Part shown: in pieces, positions 24,813 to 33,700 of the stretch | Layout of the letters: each line of letters starts with the position of its first letter | Numbering within the stretch: position 1 is the first letter of the stretch | From: Anaerolineae bacterium | GTDB lineage: Bacteria; Chloroflexota; Anaerolineae; Aggregatilineales; Phototrophicaceae | Reading direction: 5' to 3' | Assembly: GCA_017303635.1 (NCBI GenBank) | Contig: JAFLCG010000018.1 | Location: 1 to 64,000 of the forward strand | DNA length: 64,000 bases | Program-made: the position numbers and the translations under genes | Notes under the pieces: generated by a model | What the model saw: the letters and a program-made list of their open reading frames with translations, nothing else | What the model was told of the DNA's origin: nothing | The model's database searches: none

Positions 24813-27800
24813 CTAATTGCTATCCCGATTGATGGTAGCGTGGAGTACATCGCTCAGGCCGCCATATAAGGCTTCCCCAATAGGCGTTCCAGCGTACTCG
24901 TTCAACACATCAATCATGGCGGTGAGCAGGCTTGTCTCTGCTGGTTCGATGCCTGCAGTATTGCCTGAATTGGCGAACTCCGGCGACCAACTGGCATCAA
25001 TGAAGTAGGCATAAAAGGGGACGCCGCCGCGCACCAGCCGCCCAACAGCCTGGATAACCCGCCCTGCACTGGTCGCCGCCAGATCACGACGGGGGTAAAT
25101 GCCGAGTGCCGCGTCATCATCCATCTCTATGTAACCTTTGCGGTACTCCATCAAGCGGCGTGCTGCTTCGGCGGCCTCGCGTGCTGCTTTTGCTTTCTTG
25201 TAGAGGGTGTCATGCTGCCACGCAGTAAAAGTTTCATCTGCCGCCCACTCCAGTGCCAGCCGATTCAACTCCTGGGACATTGCTGCCCTGTCATGTGGTG
25301 GATTCATGGGGCGCGTGAGGAAAAGCACTGCCCCGAACGCGGCGCGTCCATCTTGATTAAGAATATTGAACCCACGCCCAATAGATTGTGCTGGTGCGAC
25401 CAGAATACGTCCGTCGGTTCGGGCAAACCCCTCGATGTCCATCCGTTGAAGTTCGCGTTTGCCCGGTTGCACAAATTCAACCTCGTAATCTTCTTCTGGT
25501 GTACCGCGCTTGAGTTCGTAAATGGTCTCAGCGGCATAGCGCCACTTATCTCTCAAGGTCTCGGCTACTTTCTTAGCTTGCTTGTAGCTGTTAGTCAGCA
25601 CTAGCACCCGTGACCGATCTGCCCACAGATACCTGGTTCGTTCATCCCGCGCATTGCTCTCGATGCGGTCAAGAATCGCCCCGACGAAGCCACCTGTTCG
25701 TGCGCTGTGTTCCAGCATGGCGAGGGTCAATTGTTTGAGTTGATTTTCTTTATTCGATCTCCCGGAGATAAAGATAGGCTTGCCCTTGTAATTGAAGGGC
25801 TGCCAGACGAATTCGCTTTGCTCCAGTGCCTGTTCCACCTGTTCTGCAGGCATGAGAATGCCTTTCGGCACTACATCAACATGGAAAGTCGTCGAGTCCG
25901 GCAGGTAGGAGGTGCCGGAGAGCGCCAGCACATGTGGCCCCGGCTGCCCGTCGAAATCCTGAAGCAGTCGGTGGAAGTTCAGCAGGTAGCTGCGCCCAAT
26001 ATTGGTGTAAGCGAACAGGGATAGATGGTTGGCGCTATCGACATCTGGTTTGCCGCGCCCGGTTGGGAATACAAATCCATACTGCCGTCCAGTGAGTGGC
26101 AGCGGCAGTATGGAACGCATCGAGCGCGGAATGCGGCTGAACGGCTGCGCTACGTCCAGTGTTTCCGGTTTGTTGTGCCATTCCTCGGTGACGATATGGA
26201 TGTGTCGATCCAACAGGGCAACCATCAGGAAGAATTGGAGCCGCCGAGCCAGATCATCCGCCGAGCGATCCAGTAATTTGAAGGCATAGTTGTGATCAGG
26301 CTCGAACTCACTACCTTCCAACTTCTGTTTCAAGGCTGCCAGTCGAGCTTCGATGTCAGGATGCCAGGCTGTGATCCATGCTTTACATTGCCCAAAGATG
26401 TCGATGTCTGCCACATTATCTGCCAGGTTATTGATAGCCTGCATAATGCCAGCAAGAGCAGTAGTCGCCTCTGGGGTTTCGTCCGGCGTGCGACGCAGCG
26501 GATCAACGAAGTTATTCAAAAGGTCATTGAAGGGCTTAAATGCCTCATTTGCCTGCTGGTCGTGTTCGCGCTTGATTTCGGCAGGTAGGCTACTGTCATC
26601 CCATTCCTTCAGTCCTGCCAAGCGCCGAGCCAGCCGGTAGGCAAGCTGGTTAGGGGAGAAGTAGCCTTTACTCACCCATTGCCGCACCTCACGCTTCTGT
26701 TTGGGATCGTCAACGGCACTCAAAACGCCGGTTAGGGCTTTGAGCGACTCGCGCACTGCCAGAATCCAACGCCGTTGATCGGTGGTCAATCGGCGATTAT
26801 TCAGCCAGAACTGCGCGATTTGTAGATCAAGCTTATCGAGTAGACCATCTTTGCCATTGGTGAGTGCTTCAGTACGAGCGTAAGTTTTGTCGAACCAATC
26901 CACAATCGTCTCTACCTCGTCCAGAATTACGAGGTCGGATTGCTCGTAGACCAGTTCACCTATTTTGACGATTCGCCTGTCCCAGTAGAGTGGTAAGCTG
27001 GCCTGAGAAAGCGCACCGGGAGTCGTAATCCATACCCGCGCTTTAGGCATATCCCGATAGACCTGTTTGGACGGGCATATATTGGTCAAAGGGCAAACAC
27101 AGCTTTCAGGTCTACTTCTGCGTTTGCCCTTTGCCGTGCGCGAGTCGTCCACAAAACCCTCGCAGGGTTCGCTACCGAGTGGAATTTGCACATCGGCGTC
27201 CCCCTCCCACCGGATATGCGGTTCGATCAGGCATACCGGGATGAGCCAGCGTTCACCCCAGTGTGGACGCCCTTCGGCAACACACTGCTTGTATTCATTG
27301 GAAGCGGCCAGGCGTTTCCAATGAACAGCTCGTTGGCTGGCCCCCATCAACTGCACTGCCAGTACGTCCTCACCCGCCGGATCATCGAAAAACCAGCCAT
27401 TGATTTGGTGTGCTGTCGAAATAGCGGTCTGGCTATCGCCAACCACAAAGGTGATCCGCACATCCATATCATTCAATAAAGAGTGCGCGATAATCAGCTT
27501 TGCCAGTGTAGTCTTGCCTGCCGAGACCATCCCCGGCAGGTGTGTCATCCCTTCCAGGAGCAACCCTTCGCCTGTATTCATGTCTGCGGTTTCGTCACTC
27601 GTCAGGGCGACGACTTGCCTATCCTCTATCACCGAGCGGCGCAGGCGGATTTTTTGTAGATCATCTACCCAATGAATACGTGCGCCACGCTGCCTTTCGA
27701 CGCTATCGAGGTACTCCGCTGTCGGAAGCAGTTCGTGAAGCCGGAGATGAATAACAGTGCGTGGTCGCGGCCCATCGAACCAATGTTGTCGCACAGGTTG

Positions 27801-28370
27801 CGGTTGTGTCTCTTTGGTGATGCGGACGCGCCCAAACTGGACTTTACCCTCAGCCTTGATAACGACCCGGTAAGATTTGCCGACCTGGGTTTCATGACGC
27901 CTGCGTTGTTCAAATGGCAGTACATCACTCAGAATCGTCTCGTATTCCGCTTCGCGCAGTGCATGGTCATGTGTCAGAACTGGTTTTCGGCATTCTCCAA
28001 TCGTGATTTCATCCAGGCGTTCGAGCGTTGGTATGTCATACATGCGCGTTTCTGCTGGCACATCTTGTACGTACCGCACTAACGTCTGCTGCCAGACTGC
28101 GCTTGAACTCAACGGGATGATCTGCGCGGCATTCGCCCACATCCGGCGTTGTTCGCTTGAGAGATTATCCAGCCGAACATCATGTAGAGGAATGCGGCTC
28201 AACAATGCCCAACCGACCTTCAGCGGCTCGAAGCCTAGGCCGAGCCGGATAGCCAGATGAAAAATCAGTTCGATGTAGATCAGGGTTCGGGCGTCATCGG
28301 CTGAGCCGAGCGCGTCCGCCTTCGCATACTTCTTAATGAGCAGCTTGAGGGATTTCGGTGCGGCATACAT
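24813..28370 (-). CDS. DinG-like superfamily 2 helicase of the pPIWI-RE cassette
   Basis: 1185 residues. Helicase motifs in order: Walker A GMVSAGKTTLAK (near 280), a cysteine group CVCPLTNICPSK (near 427, with another Cys in SEPCEGF about 30 residues earlier) in the place of the XPD/DinG iron-sulphur cluster, motif II VILDEVETIVDW (near 485, DEVE rather than DEAH), ALSGTSYLP as motif III, and motif VI QAVGRLVRGG near 1108. The 250 N-terminal residues are an extra domain. Probably unwinds DNA or R-loops for the PIWI protein. It starts 4 bp after the REase stop, so the two are co-translated. Confidence 0.82.
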   Translation of the reverse strand: MYAAPKSLKLLIKKYAKADALGSADDARTLIYIELIFHLAIRLGLGFEPLKVGWALLSRIPLHDVRLDNLSSEQRRMWANAAQIIPLSSSAVWQQTLVRYVQDVPAETRMYDIPTLERLDEITIGECRKPVLTHDHALREAEYETILSDVLPFEQRRRHETQVGKSYRVVIKAEGKVQFGRVRITKETQPQPVRQHWFDGPRPRTVIHLRLHELLPTAEYLDSVERQRGARIHWVDDLQKIRLRRSVIEDRQVVALTSDETADMNTGEGLLLEGMTHLPGMVSAGKTTLAKLIIAHSLLNDMDVRITFVVGDSQTAISTAHQINGWFFDDPAGEDVLAVQLMGASQRAVHWKRLAASNEYKQCVAEGRPHWGERWLIPVCLIEPHIRWEGDADVQIPLGSEPCEGFVDDSRTAKGKRRSRPESCVCPLTNICPSKQVYRDMPKARVWITTPGALSQASLPLYWDRRIVKIGELVYEQSDLVILDEVETIVDWFDKTYARTEALTNGKDGLLDKLDLQIAQFWLNNRRLTTDQRRWILAVRESLKALTGVLSAVDDPKQKREVRQWVSKGYFSPNQLAYRLARRLAGLKEWDDSSLPAEIKREHDQQANEAFKPFNDLLNNFVDPLRRTPDETPEATTALAGIMQAINNLADNVADIDIFGQCKAWITAWHPDIEARLAALKQKLEGSEFEPDHNYAFKLLDRSADDLARRLQFFLMVALLDRHIHIVTEEWHNKPETLDVAQPFSRIPRSMRSILPLPLTGRQYGFVFPTGRGKPDVDSANHLSLFAYTNIGRSYLLNFHRLLQDFDGQPGPHVLALSGTSYLPDSTTFHVDVVPKGILMPAEQVEQALEQSEFVWQPFNYKGKPIFISGRSNKENQLKQLTLAMLEHSARTGGFVGAILDRIESNARDERTRYLWADRSRVLVLTNSYKQAKKVAETLRDKWRYAAETIYELKRGTPEEDYEVEFVQPGKRELQRMDIEGFARTDGRILVAPAQSIGRGFNILNQDGRAAFGAVLFLTRPMNPPHDRAAMSQELNRLALEWAADETFTAWQHDTLYKKAKAAREAAEAARRLMEYRKGYIEMDDDAALGIYPRRDLAATSAGRVIQAVGRLVRGGVPFYAYFIDASWSPEFANSGNTAGIEPAETSLLTAMIDVLNEYAGTPIGEALYGGLSDVLHATINRDSN

Positions 28371-28374
28371 GTTT

Positions 28375-29529
28375 TCAATTGCTCTTTCGTCTGGATTTAC
28401 GGGCAGGTTGGGTCAATTTCTTGATGTGACTTTGGACGGCCTGTTGAAACACCGACACGGAGTTGATATGCAGATTGCGCGGGAGTTGCTTCAACTTCTT
28501 CTCTACAACACTTTCGTAGTACGAATCTTCCATCCGTCCATCAGGGATCACATAGAACGCTTGGTCATGGGCTAAATCACCCTGGTTATACAGCAGCTTG
28601 ACCTGCTTGATGAAGCTATCTGGCGAAGCATGATCCTTTATATCGACTGCCCAGATCGTATCGGCAAAAGTCAGGCGCAAATCATAGCTATCGAAGCCAG
28701 GATACCTTTCGACCTTAAGTAGATGTTCAGGGAACTGGTCACACATCCCCTCTGCGAACGTGAACAATTCCAGTTCAGCACGGCCCGGCAAGAAAGTACG
28801 CAGATGAATACCTCTTTTAAGGCGCAGCACTTCACTATCGTTGACAATCCACCGTATCCGTCCAGAATTCTCAGCGTGATCGCTACAATACTCCGGTTTA
28901 ATCCCATGCCACTCGTTGTCGCGCCACTCTAGCAAGCCGCATCGGTCGCAGATCGGCAATGTGTCCGCGGAAAGTTGTAGTTCTTCAATGAAGTTCTTAA
29001 CTTCTTGCTGCACTTCAAGTCGTAGCTGACGGAAATCTCGTCGCGTAAAGTAGGACTGCTCAATCAAGCACGAGCGCACATCGACATACAATTGCTGTGC
29101 TGACACATCCCTTTGTTGCCTCAAGCGACTGAGCAGGTCTACCATTGCCAGGTTGTCCAGCGCGGCTTGCGGGATATCAACAGCAAAAGACCTCAAATCC
29201 AACTGTTCTGAGATTTCCATACAGAATGCTTCAGCTTCAGCACCCAGCCGATTTTCGACTAAAATAGGCTGTGATGTACTGAACGTCGCAGGAACTTCCT
29301 TCAGTGGATACCACTCCTCTAAAGGACGATGACATTCCCGGATGAAGGCATCCAGCGTTTTGGGAAAGGATGTGCGCTGCTGTAGTGCAATCACATTTAG
29401 TGCACGGCGCAAGTTTGCTGGCACGACTTCGCGGTTAGCGAGATAACCGTGCAACCCGGTAACCAGATAGATGAAGGCATGAAGTGGATCACGCCCTGGC
29501 GGTGGATGATAGATAGATGCTTCGAGCAT
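28375..29529 (-). CDS. REase-fold nuclease of the pPIWI-RE cassette
   Basis: 384 residues. The C-terminal domain has a restriction-endonuclease pattern, SYDLRLTFADTIWAVDIKDH, where D...DIK (near 280-297) matches the PD-(D/E)xK core. Before it a small zinc-binding motif is visible: CDRCG (near 195) and YCSDH about 25 residues later. The N-terminal region corresponds to the extra domain known in this cassette. Likely the effector that cuts invading DNA. First gene of the cassette; its ATG lies 15 nt from a TATAAG box on the minus strand, so the transcript may be almost leaderless. It is divergent from the XRE gene. Confidence 0.75.
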   Translation of the reverse strand: MLEASIYHPPPGRDPLHAFIYLVTGLHGYLANREVVPANLRRALNVIALQQRTSFPKTLDAFIRECHRPLEEWYPLKEVPATFSTSQPILVENRLGAEAEAFCMEISEQLDLRSFAVDIPQAALDNLAMVDLLSRLRQQRDVSAQQLYVDVRSCLIEQSYFTRRDFRQLRLEVQQEVKNFIEELQLSADTLPICDRCGLLEWRDNEWHGIKPEYCSDHAENSGRIRWIVNDSEVLRLKRGIHLRTFLPGRAELELFTFAEGMCDQFPEHLLKVERYPGFDSYDLRLTFADTIWAVDIKDHASPDSFIKQVKLLYNQGDLAHDQAFYVIPDGRMEDSYYESVVEKKLKQLPRNLHINSVSVFQQAVQSHIKKLTQPARKSRRKSN

Positions 29530-29534
29530 TGATC

Positions 29535-29613
29535 GGTAACTCTCTTATAGCTTGGTATACTAAAAGAGTAACCAACTTCGTTGTAGAAGCAATAGCTGTT
29601 GCATAAGTGCAAC
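29535..29613. promoter_or_regulatory. Divergent promoter/operator between pPIWI-RE cassette and XRE-ImmA operon
   Basis: Near-perfect inverted repeat GGTAACTCT (29535-29543) / AGAGTAACC (29565-29573, one mismatch) flanks two candidate -10 boxes: TATACT on the plus strand (29556-29561) and TATAAG on the minus strand (29544-29549). A second palindrome GTTGCA-TAAG-TGCAAC (29598-29613) lies 14 bp before the XRE ATG. Together they suggest that the XRE protein binds here and controls both transcripts. Confidence 0.55.
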
Positions 29614-29627
29614 GATAGGGATGTTGG

Positions 29628-29969
29628 ATGCCTGAATTTGATAGAAAACGTCTGGCGAAGGCGATACGTGAGAAACGTGGGGACCGTAGTTTGCGGGATA
29701 TCGCACCGGAAGTCCGTGTGAATTACTCAACACTCTCACGGGTTGAAGCAGGAAGATACCCAGATGTAGTCAATCTAGTGCTGATCTTCGCCTGGTTGAA
29801 AGCAAATCCGGCAGATTACTTTCTCCTGGACAATGACCATGATCCGCTGTCAATCCAGCTCCGCGCCAGCCAGGGAATGAGTAGCGAAACCGCCGAATCT
29901 CTGATGGAAGTCATTCGAGCAGTCTATGGGCAGATATTGGAGAGAGCTGACGATCAGGAAAAATCGTGA
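29628..29969 (+). CDS. XRE-family helix-turn-helix regulator
   Basis: 113 residues. A Cro/C1-type helix-turn-helix fills residues about 8-62: KRLAKAIREKRGDRSLRDIA then VNYSTLSRVEAGRYPDVVNL, with the usual SRVEAG recognition-helix signature. It overlaps the ImmA/IrrE-like gene by 4 nt (GTGA). XRE-ImmA pairs are known from ICE and phage control, where the protease removes the repressor when DNA damage is sensed. Its promoter region is shared with the pPIWI-RE cassette, so this pair probably gates expression of that cassette (inference). Confidence 0.85.
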   Translation: MPEFDRKRLAKAIREKRGDRSLRDIAPEVRVNYSTLSRVEAGRYPDVVNLVLIFAWLKANPADYFLLDNDHDPLSIQLRASQGMSSETAESLMEVIRAVYGQILERADDQEKS

Positions 29970-30505
29970 GGTTAGAATCTGCCTTCAAAAGGCGTTGTGA
30001 AGCCATAGCGGTAGACAGGCGTCATTCCTTGGGATTGCAGGTGATTGATGCGCTTCCGACAGAGGTACTACTCAAGGCACTTGATCCAGAGGTCGAAGTG
30101 CAGACCCCGGAACAAATCCCTAATCTCTCTCCGCATCGAGCCAAACACCTCATGCAAGCAACGGATTGGTCGGCGGGTATCATCCGGCGCGACCCATTGT
30201 TTATCCTGATACATCCAGCACATACTGGCGCACGGCGTGAATCTGATCTCATGCACGAAGCCGGGCATGTACTGCTCAATCACCCAATGATCGGGTTTTC
30301 ACCTGAAACAGGGTTGCCCTTGCGAGATCCGCGTCACGAAGACGAGGCTACGTACCTGGGGTCATGCCTTCAAATCCCTCGATTGGGGTTACGTTGGTTC
30401 GCCCGAAGAAAAGCGAGTTGTGAGCAGATTGCAACACACTTCGGTGCAAGTGAGGCGATGGTGCGTTTCCGCTGTAATCTGACAGGCATTCACTTGAATC
30501 CATAG
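29966..30505 (+). CDS. ImmA/IrrE-family metallopeptidase
   Basis: 179 residues from a GTG that overlaps the XRE stop. The zinc-protease signature HEAGHVLLNH (HExxH, near residues 97-106) is intact, preceded by ARRESDLMHEAGH and followed by an acidic segment with DEATYLGSCLQIP that supplies the third ligand region in this family. The C-terminal part (ARRKASCEQIATHFGASEAM) resembles a winged or helix-turn-helix end. Likely cleaves the XRE repressor to induce the adjacent defence genes. Convergent with the DruE-like gene, with 210 bp between them. Confidence 0.85.
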   Translation: MRLESAFKRRCEAIAVDRRHSLGLQVIDALPTEVLLKALDPEVEVQTPEQIPNLSPHRAKHLMQATDWSAGIIRRDPLFILIHPAHTGARRESDLMHEAGHVLLNHPMIGFSPETGLPLRDPRHEDEATYLGSCLQIPRLGLRWFARRKASCEQIATHFGASEAMVRFRCNLTGIHLNP

Positions 30506-30715
30506 GAAAATTGTAGACTTCAGAATTCAGCGCCTAGTTCCATATGACGGATGGTGAAGCGCATCCACGCAGGAGTTCGTTTGTCATGCCCTATAGAGGT
30601 GGGGGTAATATAATACCTGCCAGCATACAGACGCTAATCAACGTGTCTACTGCAACGCTCTCGTTGAGTAATTCGCATGCATGAGCTACAAGCAGGTTTT
30701 CTTCACCATTCCCAG

Positions 30716-33700
30716 TCACTTTAACTCCTCAATCACGAGGTAAGTACCCTGAACGGTCCCGTCAGGGCGAATGAAATCGAGTCCGCGCCCAATATAGAGT
30801 CGCGCCTTTGAGCCATCAGCTCGTGTAATTTCAATCCAGCGATCGTGTTCCTGGCGGTCAGTACGCCGCTGGCACTGGAGAATGATATCCGGGAATAATT
30901 CTTGCAGTTCTTCGAAAGCTCGGGTTTGCTCCTCGCGGTCATGCCTTTCGAGTTGGGCATCACGTGTGGTGACATCCACCCGGACTAAGGTACCTTGAGC
31001 CGCTGCCAGCCTAATATATGCGCCTAAGCGATTGACGATGCGCTCGCGATCAATCAGGTAAGGATCACTAACTTTCATCGCGCTGACAGGACGATTGAAG
31101 AGTTCCACAACCGGGGCAAAGTCTGCTTCTGACGTTCGTCGGCTCGATCCCGGAATCCGGTGTACTTGTGTGGTAGGCGGCGGACGCAATGCCTCGGTTG
31201 TAATGTAGGTCGCTTGACCGAACACCGCCTCAAACGCCTCAACGGCTGCTTTGATTCCACCAGCATGAGTCGTCGTAGAGAGACTTGGGTTTAAAAGCGA
31301 AACGTCAAGATGCGGTGTGATATCATCAAAGGCCAAAGCACGTCGGCGTATTTCATCGTTCTCGTCAACAACCACATGCCAGTTGGGTAAATGTTTGCTT
31401 TGCCTTACATCGAGTTGTTGCCCAGTTCTCATCAAGAGCATGAGGTAATCCGCTTCCACCAACCGATCGTGGCTGTGTTCAGCGACTGGGGGCTTGCTCA
31501 GGAGCAGTTGAACTTCAATGCCTTGAAGTAATTTCTCATGTAGCAGATCAAGCCACGATCGTGTCTTGCCCGGCGGAACGGTGTGTTCAATGCGGCTGAC
31601 GGCCAAACGGAGTTTGTGCTTTGCTGAGGCTATGGTTTCCCATAAAACTTCGATGCGGTTGTTTGCGATCATGGGCAGTTTGCCGAGGGAATTGTGTTGC
31701 TGTCTGAGAAATGCTAGTAAATTCTCCAGGAATTGAATGACTGATCCACGCTTCAGATATGGGTAGTAATGCTGATTACCGTAATCACGCAGACACCGGG
31801 TACAGCTTGTATCCTCTGTGCAATATGGGCAGCGGACAAGCGCTAAAGCTGCTTCGACTACCTCGACAAAGTGAGCATCGATGTCACGCATGTATCCAGC
31901 ACCACCTGGCACGTTATCGTACAGCACCAACGACCGCTGCCAGCCATCCCCAAAGATCACTGGCATCAGCGTGCCGCCGATGTCGTCACGCTCAATTTGC
32001 AGCGCCCGTGTTGCACCCAATACCAGACTCGTTTGCAAGGTTAGCCAGAAATCCAAGTTGTGATTATTTGGTAACATGACATCGGGCGGCGGATGGAACT
32101 GAATCGTCAGTGTATCTGTCGTGATCGCGTGACCCAGGTGTATGGATTCAGCCATACCACCGCACAGCTTATTCGGGCATTTGCCATCTTTTGAAGTAAC
32201 CTGACGCCCACATTTCGCACACAACCGATAGCCATTTCCCCTTTTGCCGGCGTTGATAAAGTACAACTTGCCGTTTGTCTGGACGGCGCGATGCACAAAA
32301 TCGATCTGACTAATATCAGTATCAGATGAAGGAATGGAAACAGCCACACTTTGCTGGGCTGCCTCATATCGAACATACTGCCCCGCCAGCTTACCGCTCT
32401 GAGGATCACTACTGAAGCCATCTGGAATAAGATAGCATGTATTGGCTGATCTGCCGGTATATGGCATCCCACAGCGTGGGCATTCCTCTTTAGAGAGATG
32501 TTGACCCGCAACCTGAGCCGCCTCAATGTGATTGCACTCCTGGCATAGCCGATACTCAAATACCTGGCGCGCCTCGCGTCTGATCAGTACACCATTACTG
32601 ATCCACAAACGCTTATCAGCAACCACCTCCGAACCCGGAGCGAACTCGGCAATTGCCCGGCGCAGATCACGCTGTAAGCGCAATCTAGCTGTCTCTTGCT
32701 TCATCACTGGTAATTCGAGCTCAACCGTATAGAGAGGGAAAGAATAGCTCGGTAGAACGCCATAACTGCTCAGGGTATCTACCAGCTTCTCCTCCGATAG
32801 GCGATTTAGGCGTTGTTCGGCTTCTATACGCTGAGTATTCCACTGGTCGGCTTGTTTACCACTAGACAACATGTACTGCTGTTTAGCCTCCTCGAATTGC
32901 TGACGATAAAGGCTGCTCGCCCCGCGATACAGCTCCTCAGCACGCTCCATGTGGTTCTGGAAGAAATGGAGAACATTATCCAAGTCCAACGAATCGCTAC
33001 CTATTAGAGTGGCAAGCGAAGCAAGTTTTCGGCTTAACGATTCACGCCGGTCTTGCCGCCACCTGTCCATCCTGTCATAGAAGCGTCCATTCGGCGCTTG
33101 CTGATCGAAGAATCGCCCAACATTATCCAGATCGTGTTCATTTTGCTGATTTAGGTAGTACAGGAAATCACCGAGAAGCAACGCATTCAGATGACGGCGT
33201 TTAATTTCGACATTGTCGAGTGTGAGGCGTGGAATTCGCACCTGTCCGCGAATGATTTCAGGCGGAGAGTCGAAGTAAATCTGATCATGAGGGCGATCCG
33301 TTGCCCAAGTGACAATAAAAGCAGATCCGCCCACGCGCCGACCCGCACGCCCTGCTCGCTGCCTATAATTGGCGACGTTAGGTGGCACGTTATTCATGAC
33401 GACTGCTTGCAAATCACCTAAATCAATACCCATTTCAAACGTAGTTGAGCAGCTCAGGACATTAATATCACCGCTCTTGAAGGAAGCCTGATACTGCTGT
33501 GCCTTTGAGGGCGCGAGCTGTGCCGTATGCTCTTCGACCCGCATCGGATGTAGACCTTGCCGGAAGATGTAGTGATAATAGTTCTTTTCTTCCTGGAGAT
33601 CACGGTTGATCGGTTGGTAAGTGCCACCACAGCGTGGAGATGGACACGGTAGGGCAACCTCACCGTGACGAATGCGCTGACAGTGATTGCACTGCTGCCA

